64,000 nucleotides of DNA, from positions 14,507,194 to 14,571,193 of the forward strand of contig NC_090610.1 of NCBI RefSeq assembly GCF_004359215.1, given 5' to 3'. The notes under the pieces were generated by a model, which was not told the DNA's origin, made no database searches, and was given only the letters and a program-made list of their open reading frames with translations. This DNA comes from Bremia lactucae. Its lineage: Eukaryota > Oomycota > Peronosporomycetes > Peronosporales > Peronosporaceae. A program made the translations under genes and the position numbers. Positions 1 through 10,439 of the stretch are shown here, one piece after another. Each line of letters starts with the position of its first letter. The stretch's first letter is position 1.

Positions 1-1609
1 GTTGTACTAACGACCGTACCACAAGTGAGGCCATCGCACTCACTCGTAGTACATCCACACGCTTGTGGACGCTCCAAGACGTTCATCAGATGGCCATCTG
101 ATGAACAAGTGGCAGGCATCTTTACGGATCGATGCTGCCAGCTGATCCTTGGCTCGTATTTTCTGAGCCAAGGTAAACCTAGGATGACATCAAATTTGTC
201 ATCCAAATCCAGTACGATGAAATCATCGTCATACTGAAAATCTCTTAACGTGTAGTGAAATTTCACTACGCGTTTCATCACTGTTATCGATGCGCCTGTC
301 GCTAGACGCACCGTCATCCTCGTTGGGGGGATGTCGCGCTCAACGTATTTGAGTCTACGACCCTCTAGCGACTGGCGACGACAATAAAGTTATTCGACGC
401 TCCACAATTCACTAGGGCTCTAAGTGACAAAAAAATTGTTACTTTTAATTTCAAGGTGATGAGGGATACCTCATCACAAGGTGCAGAGACACATAATGAT
501 CGTGTGTCTGGAGCAACTTTAGTCAAGAGATTTGCAAATTCTCTTGAGGTTGCTGGATCAGTAGGGCGTTGCGCTTCTACTGACCCTGACCGTTTTTTGG
601 CGGTCCGCCTCGCTGTCGCGACTTCGCAACAAAGTCGGACCCGCGACCGTTGCTCTTTAAGCATTCGGTCCATAATTACGTTCAGTACCTCTCGGAACTG
701 GGCGTGGAGCACTACACTCATGAGCGTAGTGTCCTATCTTTTGACAGCGATGGCATTTCTGCAATCGCTTATTGTTCGAAAAGCGAGGTTTCTCGCTTTC
801 GACATAAGAGAGGTCCAGAGGCTCTGGACCTCCCAGTTCGTATCGTCTTGGAGGACGATATGATGACGAACTAGCTTGAGCCTGTCTCAAGCTAAAGTCC
901 TCCTGTTTCGCAACGGATATTGCTCTTCAAGCGTATCCAATTCCAAGCGGATCAGGGGGGTCTTTACGGGACCATCCGTAAGACCTTGCACGAACACCGT
1001 AATCAACGTGTGTTCATGGACTGGGTTATTTGTTATTACAACTCGCTAAGAGTCGTATGTGCTGGGCATAAGTGTGAACACAACGCTTGCCTTGCTTGAG
1101 TTTCAGAACTTTGATCGAGCTCTGAACTCAGCCCTAGGCGGTTTAAACGTCTGTTTGAGCCGGGCTTTAAAAGCCTCTAGCGACCCAAAGACAGATAAGT
1201 CGCGCAACTTAAGGCCTAGTGCCCAAGTTTTGGCACGACCTGCCAAATTTGACTAAGCAAGTGCGACTTGCATTTGCTCGTCGACGATGTGACGAGCCCT
1301 TTTGGCATCGTCCAACTCGACAAACCATCTTAAGAGGGAGTCTTCTTCGACTCCCTATACTTAGAGATGTCAATCTTTAAGGTTTCCGGACGACGCGTGT
1401 GCGTCATCCCAGGTACAGGGGTCTGTCTGTACCTGCTGTAACCTCAACAGTTCTGCCTGTTGAGAGCCTTGCTGATTAAGCAAGGCTACATTCTCTTTCG
1501 CCTCGTCAAGTTCATGTTGTATGAACTTGGCGATGGCTGATTGGAGGGCATCTCTGTCCAAACCGGAGCATGGCCAAGAGATGGCATCGTTCCCTACGGT
1601 CGAACTCAT
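1..1609 (-). pseudogene. Ty3/gypsy gag-protease remnant (family D element)
   Basis: Minus-strand 5' coding part of a Ty3/gypsy polyprotein, with pol lying beyond the window edge. The N-terminal piece (1370-1609) is 79 residues, starts MSSTVGND and is Q-rich. A CCHC zinc knuckle (CHRCQKIGHYAHEC) lies in 657-890, typical of Gag nucleocapsid. The retropepsin-like active site reads NCGASNNF near 385-412, and a long open frame from about 394 to 1 carries the usual downstream block with VILGLPWLRKYEP. The knuckle, protease motif and downstream block lie in different frames, so the gene is broken by several small indels. The call rests on motif order on one strand. The catalytic Asp of the protease appears as Asn (NCGAS rather than DCGAS), so activity is unlikely. 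The region is packed with perfect short hairpins (see findings). Confidence 0.8.
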
Positions 1610-2215
1610 TCGTTCGACCGCACTCCTTTCTATGTCACTTAGAAAGGATTAGCTAATCACGCGAAACGTGATGCGTATTTCCGTTATTATCTTAAATGTC
1701 CATGTTAGATGATGGAACTGTGGTCCTTGGACGGACTACAAAGTGCTACAGGTGTAATGGGGTACTACTGACTTGTACTCTTCAGTACAAGTCCACTTCG
1801 CACTGCCTCAGTGCGAGTGGTGCCTCACGTCACTTCACGTACACTAGTACGTGCAGAGGAAGACTCTCCTTGAAACGCTTGCTTTAAAGAGGATATAAAA
1901 AAAATAAAATATAATTTAATTTTTGATCAGCATCTGGTTTTAATTCAAGCAAATGCCGCCAATTAATAAAATAGTTGTTAAAAAAAATTCCGGAATAATA
2001 ATTTCGAAATTATTGTAAAAAATCTCTTGATTTTTTTTTTACTTTTTTTTTATTTTGTGTTGGATTATGTTAATAAAAAACTGAATAATATAATTAAGTT
2101 CTTCTTGTCTATCTACTTAATACAAACTTAATTATAAACTAATACAAAACATGAACTAAAAGTCTTATTAGTCTTTCTCTTTGCGCGCGTCCAGCGCTGA
2201 CTGGACCGCGGAGAA
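1610..2215 (-). other. 5' leader of family D element
   Basis: Non-coding stretch between the presumed 5' LTR and the gag start, reading on the minus strand. It contains several perfect hairpins (for example 1770-1793) and an AT-rich half with long A/T runs around 1895-2110. Part of it (about 1690-1880) is clearly related to 22740-22960 and more loosely to 18040-18180, so the leader is shared by the D and E elements. I could not place a primer binding site with confidence. Confidence 0.5.
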
Positions 2216-2547
2216 TGTAGATATAATGGTCTATATCTACCAATGGATAAGCTTTTAGAATATTACCATGTAAAGTAATATTCTCCAAATATTATCTACC
2301 TTTTAGATAATATATTAATTAACAACCTTTAAGTGTTAATTTCATGTGACGACTCACCGCGTTACACTAGGCGTCATTCCTCCTAATGTGAATACACCTA
2401 TGTGAATCACATACACAACGGTTGGTTCACAATGTGAACCCAAGCGGTGGGTCTGATTACTTTATTAAGTAATTAACCATCCCCTTCAGCACACCAAGTG
2501 AACTTAAAGGGGACTGTGTAACATTAGGGCAACTTGAGCCCGTTACA
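2216..2547 (-). repeat. LTR of family D element (5' LTR, minus strand)
   Basis: Begins TGTAGATATAATGG and ends GCCCGTTACA on the plus strand, giving TG...CA ends on the minus strand. The terminal 200 bp match the ends of family B LTRs at 17123-17678 and 33660-34189 (shared CACACAAnGG, GGGTCT and GGGCAACTT blocks). The boundary next to the leader is uncertain, because no obvious primer binding site follows it. A second copy sits at 5798-6129 through the 3.6-kb duplication. Confidence 0.6.
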
Positions 2548-3041
2548 GTCTTCGCTCCAATTTATCTATCCAACCAATTCTATACAATTATAAAATTCAG
2601 CCACTGCCTCCATTTTTCTAGGCATACGTACAGGTCGTCGCCTACTCAAGCATTTTGAAGAGCGTAATGAATTGTCCATTCTTGTGATTCATAAGCCTGC
2701 GTCGAAAAAGAGCAATCTTGCTAATGCGCAGTTACTTTGTTACTTTTTTTTGTTGCCGCACTCATCAACAGCTTAATTTTATAGTTCGCAAGGTAAATTT
2801 CGGAAAATTGGTGGCACGTGGCCATTAATGGGGTTGATGTTTGTGGAAGAGATGCTCAAGGCCGTTAAGTTTCTTCTATTAATATTTTCACGTATTGATT
2901 GAAAGCAAAAGCATTCTGTATTAACTTTTCCGGTGAAGATATAGCAGCGGCACTGTATCTACGAAGACATTTCGTCTTTCAGCTTTCATAAAAGCTTAAA
3001 ATCGAGGCCGGTATTGCTTCGTGCAGCTAACTGTAAACGCT
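2548..3041. other. Intergenic, between LTR and SDH2 3' end
   Basis: AT-rich single-copy-looking sequence (apart from the block duplication). It should hold the SDH2 3' UTR, because SDH2 ends at 3042 on the minus strand. I see no further ORF or repeat in it. Confidence 0.5.
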
Positions 3042-4163
3042 CTAGTGCATAATCGCGAGTCGTGCCTTGATCTTGCCAATGGCTTGAGCCGGGTTGAGAC
3101 CCTTCGGACATGTGCGCGTGCAGTTCATGATGGTGTGGCACTTGTAGAGCTTAAACGAGTCATCCAATGCCCGTAGACGCTCTTCCGTCCTGTCGTCACG
3201 CGAGTCTTCGATCCAGCGGAACGCCTGCATGAGAACTGCAATCAAATGGTAAAATCGCAGGGATTATAAAAATATGTGTCTCATTGGGACTTACCAGCAG
3301 GACCGAGGTACTTTTCGGGATTCCACCAATAACTTGGACATGAAGTGCTACAGCAAGCGCAGAGGATACATTCGTACATGCCATCGAGCTTCTTGCGCTC
3401 CTCAACAGACTGCAAGTGCTCGTGGTTGACACTTTGTGGCTTGTCCGAGTGCAGCCACGGCTTGATGGAAGTATACTGATCGTAGAAATTGTTCATGTCG
3501 GGCACCAAGTCACGAATGACATACATGTGCGGAAGCGGATGAATGCTCGTAACGTCCTTGTTCTTCTTGATAGGGCTAAGACACGCGAGGGTGTTTCCTC
3601 CGTCGATATTCATGGCACATGATCCACAAATTCCCTCACGACACGAGCTGTAAACACATTCACACATAGAGCTCTAAGTGAGCCACACATACACCCTCAC
3701 AGCCGCTCAATCGCTTTCGCACCGACGAAATGTAAGTGTCGGGTCCTGGTCGCATTTGATCTTGATTAAAGCATCCAACACCATAGGTCCACATCTGCAA
3801 TTTTTACACAAAGCAAAAGTGAGGTCATAACTTCTTCCAGCTCTTAGCACGACATATAAAAACTAGAATAAAGCTTAGAATGCATACTCGTCTAGATCCA
3901 CAGGATATGTGCACTGATATGGTTTTTCCTTCGACTCAGGATCCCATCGATAGATCTTAAAGTACTTAATATTCTACTCCAGCAGCACGAAACACCTTAG
4001 TCTAACTCATGACCAACAGACCACACCTTGTATTGATTAGTAGCCCCCTACGTACCTTTGGTTTGTTTATCTGAGCCTTAAGGTCTGGGCTGAAAGCCGG
4101 TACGCTAAAGGAACGCAGCCCACTCACAACGGGCTTGTGGATCGAGCGCAATGCAGCTAGCAT
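3042..4163 (-). CDS. SDH2: Succinate dehydrogenase iron-sulfur subunit, copy 1
   Basis: Iron-sulfur subunit of mitochondrial complex II (succinate:ubiquinone reductase), passing electrons from the flavoprotein to ubiquinone at the inner membrane. Five exons on the minus strand: 4056-4163, 3888-3973, 3723-3794, 3295-3647, 3042-3235. They sum to 813 bp, a protein of 270 residues, which is normal for the family. The four introns (82, 93, 75 and 59 bp) all have GT...AG ends. The N-terminus ([20 protein letters not shown]) looks like a mitochondrial targeting peptide. The 2Fe-2S motif is [10 protein letters not shown] with a later Cys (about residues 91, 96, 99, 111). The 4Fe-4S/3Fe-4S part has [17 protein letters not shown] and [18 protein letters not shown]. 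The exon joins restore every expected motif. It is flanked by an LTR on its 3' side and a DNA transposon on its 5' side. Confidence 0.95.
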
Positions 4164-4499
4164 TGTTTAATTCTTTTCACGCTGTATTTCGTGGTTTCTG
4201 TTCAATTTGAAACTGATCGTACCTCCGTTTTACTTGTACCTATCAGATTTTATTGCTATCCTTTTTATAGCTTCTCTTTTGGCAGACTGACTAAAATACT
4301 TCCGTTTTTTATGCTATTTAGTGCAACGAATTCGACGGTGATCTTTGCTCGTACGCAAGAATAGCGGTTGCGAATAGATGGCGGATACTACGTGCACGTT
4401 TCGAGATAATGGCCACACTTTATGGAAAAACTTCTCACAATCACAAAATACATGTGAGCTTTCATTATTCTGGATATTGCAATTTCTGTACTAAATGTA
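4164..4499. other. SDH2 upstream region (copy 1)
   Basis: Sequence between the SDH2 start codon and the terminal repeat of the pogo-like transposon; it must hold the SDH2 promoter and 5' UTR. I do not see a convincing named promoter motif. The same stretch in copy 2 is 7746-8081. Confidence 0.4.
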
Positions 4500-4883
4500 C
4501 AGTAGAGTCTCCCTTATTTAATATGGCTGGGACCGACCAATTTTGGTTAAATAAAGGATATATTAAATAGCAGAGTTAGGGTTAAGTTGGGTTAGGGGGT
4601 TGAAGGCGAAGGGTGCTACTGTATTCAAATGAAATTAAGGTGTACCGACATGTTCAAGGCTCTGTTCGGACACACTTTTTTCAGAGAAACCCAAATTTTG
4701 CAAAACGCGTTTTCCACGTGACCCGTTCAACATGGTCGCCAATGGCCATACCCTCACAGACATCCTCCGCAAGGCGATCTGCATGGAGAAGCAGAGACGT
4801 CCTGGCCTCACCCAGGAGGCTCTGTGTCGGTGGATGTTGGAGGAGCATGGAGTCACGGTCACCCAAGGGACAATCAGCAACGT
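4500..4883 (+). mobile_element. 5' part of pogo/Tigger-like DNA transposon (left copy)
   Basis: Starts with CAGTAGAGTCTCCC directly after a TA dinucleotide, as expected for a pogo/Tigger terminal repeat. The transposase frame opens at 4732 and is interrupted at 4884 by the N. It is the truncated left copy of the element at 8082. Confidence 0.75.
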
Positions 4884-4884
4884 N
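4884..4884. other. Single undetermined base at the repeat junction
   Basis: The only N in the window. It falls exactly between the two 3,581-bp copies and interrupts the transposase reading frame started at 4732. This is the expected place for a contig join. Confidence 0.9.
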
Positions 4885-4951
4885 TGGCATCGTCCAACTC
4901 GACAAACCATCTTAAGAGGGAGTCTTCTTCGACTCCCTATACTTAGAGATG

Positions 4952-5191
4952 TCAATCTTTAAGGTTTCCGGACGACGCGTGTGCGTCATCCCAGGTACAG
5001 GGGTCTGTCTGTACCTGCTGTAACCTCAACAGTTCTGCCTGTTGAGAGCCTTGCTGATTAAGCAAGGCTACATTCTCTTTCGCCTCGTCAAGTTCATGTT
5101 GTATGAACTTGGCGATGGCTGATTGGAGGGCATCTCTGTCCAAACCGGAGCATGGCCAAGAGATGGCATCGTTCCCTACGGTCGAACTCAT
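4952..5191 (-). pseudogene. Gag N-terminal fragment of family D (duplicate copy)
   Basis: Identical to 1370-1609: a 79-residue Q-rich Gag N-terminus. Here it is cut off from the rest of gag by the block junction at 4884. Confidence 0.75.
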
Positions 5192-5797
5192 TCGTTCGAC
5201 CGCACTCCTTTCTATGTCACTTAGAAAGGATTAGCTAATCACGCGAAACGTGATGCGTATTTCCGTTATTATCTTAAATGTCCATGTTAGATGATGGAAC
5301 TGTGGTCCTTGGACGGACTACAAAGTGCTACAGGTGTAATGGGGTACTACTGACTTGTACTCTTCAGTACAAGTCCACTTCGCACTGCCTCAGTGCGAGT
5401 GGTGCCTCACGTCACTTCACGTACACTAGTACGTGCAGAGGAAGACTCTCCTTGAAACGCTTGCTTTAAAGAGGATATAAAAAAAATAAAATATAATTTA
5501 ATTTTTGATCAGCATCTGGTTTTAATTCAAGCAAATGCCGCCAATTAATAAAATAGTTGTTAAAAAAAATTCCGGAATAATAATTTCGAAATTATTGTAA
5601 AAAATCTCTTGAATTTTTTTTTACTTTTTTTTTATTTTGTGTTGGATTATGTTAATAAAAAACTGAATAATATAATTAAGTTCTTCTTGTCTATCTACTT
5701 AATACAAACTTAATTATAAACTAATACAAAACATGAACTAAAAGTCTTATTAGTCTTTCTCTTTGCGCGCGTCCAGCGCTGACTGGACCGCGGAGAA

Positions 5798-6129
5798 TGT
5801 AGATATAATGGTCTATATCTACCAATGGATAAGCTTTTAGAATATTACCATGTAAAGTAATATTCTCCAAATATTATCTACCTTTTAGATAATATATTAA
5901 TTAACAACCTTTAAGTGTTAATTTCATGTGACGACACACCGCGTTACACTAGGCGTCATTCCTCCTAATGTGAATACACCTATGTGAATCACATACACAA
6001 CGGTTGGTTCACAATGTGAACCCAAGCGGTGGGTCTGATTACTTTATTAAGTAATTAACCATCCCCTTCAGCACACCAAGTGAACTTAAAGGGGACTGTG
6101 TAACATTAGGGCAACTTGAGCCCGTTACA
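5798..6129 (-). repeat. LTR of family D (duplicate copy)
   Basis: Second copy of the LTR at 2216-2547, through the 3.6-kb block duplication. One substitution is visible (5936). Confidence 0.6.
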
Positions 6130-6623
6130 GTCTTCGCTCCAATTTATCTATCCAACCAATTCTATACAATTATAAAATTCAGCCACTGCCTCCATTTTTC
6201 TAGGCATACGTACAGGTCGTCGCCTACTCAAGCATTTTGAAGAGCGTAATGAATTGTCCATTCTTGTGATTCATAAGCCTGCGTCGAAAAAGAGCAATCT
6301 TGCTAATGCGCAGTTACTTTGTTACTTTTTTTTGTTGCCGCACTCATCAACAGCTTAATTTTATAGTTCGCAAGGTAAATTTCGGAAAATTGGTGGCACG
6401 TGGCCATTAATGGGGTTGATGTTTGTGGAAGAGATGCTCAAGGCCGTTAAGTTTCTTCTATTAATATTTTCACGTATTGATTGAAAGCAAAAGCATTCTG
6501 TATTAACTTTTCCGGTGAAGATATAGCAGCGGCACTGTATCTACGAAGACATTTCGTCTTTCAGCTTTCATAAAAGCTTAAAATCGAGGCCGGTATTGCT
6601 TCGTGCAGCTAACTGTAAACGCT

Positions 6624-7745
6624 CTAGTGCATAATCGCGAGTCGTGCCTTGATCTTGCCAATGGCTTGAGCCGGGTTGAGACCCTTCGGACATGTGCGCG
6701 TGCAGTTCATGATGGTGTGGCACTTGTAGAGCTTAAACGAGTCATCCAATGCCCGTAGACGCTCTTCCGTCCTGTCGTCACGCGAGTCTTCGATCCAGCG
6801 GAACGCCTGCATGAGAACTGCAATCAAATGGTAAAATCGCAGGGATTATAAAAATATGTGTCTCATTGGGACTTACCAGCAGGACCGAGGTACTTTTCGG
6901 GATTCCACCAATAACTTGGACATGAAGTGCTACAGCAAGCGCAGAGGATACATTCGTACATGCCATCGAGCTTCTTGCGCTCCTCAACAGACTGCAAGTG
7001 CTCGTGGTTGACACTTTGTGGCTTGTCCGAGTGCAGCCACGGCTTGATGGAAGTATACTGATCGTAGAAATTGTTCATGTCGGGCACCAAGTCACGAATG
7101 ACATACATGTGCGGAAGCGGATGAATGCTCGTAACGTCCTTGTTCTTCTTGATAGGGCTAAGACACGCGAGGGTGTTTCCTCCGTCGATATTCATGGCAC
7201 ATGATCCACAAATTCCCTCACGACACGAGCTGTAAACACATTCACACATAGAGCTCTAAGTGAGCCACACATACACCCTCACAGCCGCTCAATCGCTTTC
7301 GCACCGACGAAATGTAAGTGTCGGGTCCTGGTCGCATTTGATCTTGATTAAAGCATCCAACACCATAGGTCCACATCTGCAATTTTTACACAAAGCAAAA
7401 GTGAGGTCATAACTTCTTCCAGCTCTTAGCACGACATATAAAAACTAGAATAAAGCTTAGAATGCATACTCGTCTAGATCCACAGGATATGTGCACTGAT
7501 ATGGTTTTTCCTTCGACTCAGGATCCCATCGATAGATCTTAAAGTACTTAATATTCTACTCCAGCAGCACGAAACACCTTAGTCTAACTCATGACCAACA
7601 GACCACACCTTGTATTGATTAGTAGCCCCCTACGTACCTTTGGTTTGTTTATCTGAGCCTTAAGGTCTGGGCTGAAAGCCGGTACGCTAAAGGAACGCAG
7701 CCCACTCACAACGGGCTTGTGGATCGAGCGCAATGCAGCTAGCAT
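6624..7745 (-). CDS. SDH2: Succinate dehydrogenase iron-sulfur subunit, copy 2
   Basis: Same gene as at 3042-4163, shifted by 3,582 bp: exons 7638-7745, 7470-7555, 7305-7376, 6877-7229, 6624-6817. I see no difference in the coding exons between the copies. Given the N between the two blocks, this is most likely the same locus represented twice rather than a true second gene. If it were a real duplication, the copies would be very recent. Function and motifs are as for the first copy. Confidence 0.93.
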
Positions 7746-8081
7746 TGTTTAATTCTTTTCACGCTGTATTTCGTGGTTTCTGTTCAATTTGAAACTGATC
7801 GTACCTCCGTTTTACTTGTACCTATCAGATTTTATTGCTATCCTTTTTATAGCTTCTCTTTTGGCAGACTGACTAAAATACTTCCGTTTTTTATGCTATT
7901 TAGTGCAACGAATTCGACGGTGATCTTTGCTCGTACGCAAGAATAGCGGTTGCGAATAGATGGCGGATACTACGTGCACGTTTCGAGATAATGGCCACAC
8001 TTTATGGAAAAACTTCTCACAATCACAAAATACATGTGAGCTTTCATTATTCTGGATATTGCAATTTCTGTACTAAATGTA

Positions 8082-9407
8082 CAGTAGAGTCTCCCTTATT
8101 TAATATGGCTGGGACCGACCAATTTTGGTTAAATAAAGGATATATTAAATAGCAGAGTTAGGGTTAAGTTGGGTTAGGGGGTTGAAGGCGAAGGGTGCTA
8201 CTGTATTCAAATGAAATTAAGGTGTACCGACATGTTCAAGGCTCTGTTCGGACACACTTTTTTCAGAGAAACCCAAATTTTGCAAAACGCGTTTTCCACG
8301 TGACCCGTTCAACATGGTCGCCAATGGCCATACCCTCACAGACATCCTCCGCAAGGCGATCTGCATGGAGAAGCAGAGACGTCCTGGCCTCACCCAGGAG
8401 GCTCTGTGTCGGTGGATGTTGGAGGAGCATGGAGTCACGGTCACCCAAGGGACAATCAGCAACGTTCTGAAGCGTTCTGCAGACCTGCTGGGTGCAGCCA
8501 AGAGCGATGCAGCCCTCCATTCCAAGCGACAGCGTGCGGTTTCGTACCCGCTGGTGAAGGCGGCTCTTGCTCGATGGATTATTGAGTATCAGGGTGTTGA
8601 CAACATCAGCGGACACCTGATCCAGGAAAGCGGCATCGTACATGAAGACGCTGTATCCAACCGTCAAGGATGAGGATGCACCCACATTCTCAATTGGTTG
8701 GCTGCAGAAATTCCAAAATCGCCACGGCATCCGCATGCTCCATCGCTTTGGCGAAAGCGGACCTGTCGACGTCGAAGCACTGGAGGCGTGCCTGCCAGAA
8801 ATCCGCGCTCAATTCGACCAGTACAACGCCGCCGATATCTACAACATGGATGAGACCTACCTGTTCATCCGACTGCAGGCCGATTCATCGCTTTCGACAC
8901 ACCAGCTGGAGGGTCAGAAGCAGAGAAAAGAGCGGATCACGATGACCATCTGCTGCAGCGCAGACGGATTCGACAAGCTTCCGCTGTGGGTCATCGGAAA
9001 GTTCTTCAACCCACGCTGTTTCAAAACGTGGACCGCAGAAGCCTGAGCGTTGCCTACCACGCCAACAAGAACGCGTGGTTGACTCGAAACGTGTTCAGAC
9101 TAGGGCTGGCAGCCTTCGACAACACGTTGCCGGTCGCAAGGTAATCCTGATCCTCGACAACTGCTCCGCGCACATCAAGGAGGAGGATCTGGCAGTCGCC
9201 GGAAGCACTCTGGAGAATACAATGCTGTTGTATTTGCCGCCCAATGCGACCAGCAAGCTTCAGCCCTGCAACGCTGGAATTCTACGCAATTTCAAAGCGT
9301 ATTACCGCAGGCGCTTTGACCGCCAGCTCCTGGATCGCCTTAAAAACAATCTGCCGGACGCAGCGAAGATCAACGTCTTAGAGGCGATTCAGCTGGCGCA
9401 TGCAGCC
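8082..9407 (+). mobile_element. Pogo/Tigger-like Tc1-mariner DNA transposon, 3'-truncated
   Basis: The left end is CAGTAGAG after a TA target dinucleotide, with CCTTATTTAA and TTAAATAAAGG as an internal inverted pair. It encodes a broken transposase (8314-9407). The right end is missing: at about 9407-9411 the sequence passes straight into the remnant of a family A LTR, so the 3' terminal repeat was lost when the Ty3 element inserted or by a later deletion. Confidence 0.75.
8314..9407 (+). pseudogene. Pogo/Tigger-family transposase, frameshifted
   Basis: Cut-and-paste transposase of the pogo group. The N-terminal part (8314-8673) has a helix-turn-helix DNA-binding region with LTQEALCRWM and TQGTISNVLKR, as in CENP-B-like transposases. 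The catalytic domain follows in a second frame (8642-9046) with YNMDETYL, the first catalytic Asp. A third frame (9075-9416) holds ILDNCSAH, the second Asp. The third acidic residue, normally in LQPxDxG, reads LQPCNAG (Asp to Asn). With at least two frameshifts, a lost catalytic residue and a truncated C-terminus this copy is dead. The same start is present at 4732-4883 in the duplicated block. Confidence 0.85.
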
Positions 9408-9461
9408 CATAAGTAAATGTACCACAACAACGGTTCAACCGATTGTGCCCCATTACACCCC
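9408..9461 (-). repeat. 3' LTR remnant of A1
   Basis: Only the first ~54 bp of the LTR remain (reverse complement starts TGTAATGGGGCACA). Its other end abuts the pogo transposase. Confidence 0.8.
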
Positions 9462-9567
9462 CAGCATCAGACTGTTGACACCTAGTGACAACATCCGCTT
9501 CATTTCCTCTTTGAGGTTGGAATATAAGAAACTAATCGTTTGTTTGTGTTTTGGATTCCTTTGTCGA

Positions 9568-10329
9568 CTGACAACAAAGCCTGATTCATTGACTCCTAGC
9601 TACTCCCCCAACGATGAGTTGCAAGTCGATTATATGAGTCACACTTCATCGGAGGAAGAGGCAGAAGAGCCTCGCTCACATACGCTTCTGCGTGTAGACG
9701 AGTCCCGTCGGGATCCACATCCGTTCCCAGAACGAGGTGCCGCGGGCGTTTTAGCTACATTATACCGGAGGCCGCACCCTGAGTCCAATATCATCACGAA
9801 TCTGCTCGAGGAAGAGCAAGAGCAGGCAATCCCTATAGAGGAACAAGCTCGTCGTCGAGCTGCAGAGTTAGCAAAAGCAAAAGCTCCCAGTGAATACCGA
9901 TTGACTCCACTTAGTGTAAAAGAACGTCTCAAAGAGATCACGGGTCGCAGCTTGACCATCTGGACCTCCTGACCCACGGCGAGGACGCCGGAGGAGCTCG
10001 CTGCTCGCGGCGCTCTTCATGAGCGATATCTTACGCCCAAGGTAATGACGCGAGGTCAGTATCTGACGCATTTGCGTTACCAGGCCCGTGGAGCTTCGGT
10101 GACCTTAATGAGGATAATTCCGATCGTTTTGTATCCAAACAAACCAAATAGCGAAAACGACGCTTCGTTTGAGAATTGGGTCCATCGGTTCCGCCGCTTC
10201 CGCAATATTTGGAATGCTAGAGATCTGCAAAATGTGGCTTGGAACAGAAGCTTCGCTTCGACTTCGCCAAGCTTCAGGCCAAACGCCAGTTACGTTTGGC
10301 GTTATGCCACAAAACGAGGATTGGCCTAG
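9568..10329 (+). pseudogene. Antisense ORF of family A element (A1 copy)
   Basis: Lies between the chromodomain and the 3' LTR, on the strand opposite to gag-pol. It aligns along its length with the intact 279-residue antisense ORF of A5 (55730-56569). Shared blocks include FPERGAA, PESNIIT, ARRRAAE, AKAKA, SEYR and RNIWN. In A1 the start codon position is CTG instead of ATG, and one TGA (9970-9972) interrupts an otherwise continuous frame. It is less damaged than the neighbouring pol. The central part (EEEQEQAIPIEEQARRRAAE) is charged and probably helical. I recognise no known domain. Confidence 0.65.
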
Positions 10330-10439
10330 CCAATATTTCAGTGCTTCGGTTGACCGTGCTACCATGGATCGAAACCGCACAAAAGATTCACCTATTCCAA
10401 CTTCTAGTGATGGGAAGCGAAGCTGACCCTGAGCTTGGC

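Larger units (their letters stand above)
1303..4883. repeat. Left copy of a 3,581-bp near-identical block
   Basis: This block matches 4885-8465 at a constant offset of 3,582. It contains the D leader and LTR, all of SDH2 and the first half of a pogo-like transposon. I saw two single-base differences (2031 versus 5613, and 2354 versus 5936). The copies are separated only by an N at 4884, which points to two contigs that overlap but were joined end to end. Confidence 0.95.
4885..8465. repeat. Right copy of the 3,581-bp block
   Basis: Second copy of 1303-4883, starting directly after the N. Its right end runs without a break into the rest of the pogo-like transposase (from 8466), so this copy is the one continuous with the downstream sequence, while the left copy is continuous with the gag region upstream. 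Confidence 0.95.

Noticed and set aside
3196..3432. Second minus-strand ORF overlapping SDH2 exons 4 and 5
   Set aside because: Runs through an intron in the wrong frame; the spliced SDH2 model explains the region.
4577..4604. Telomere-like TTAGGG units near the pogo element (also 8159-8186)
   Set aside because: Only two or three imperfect units, part of the transposon 5' region; too short for a telomeric tract.
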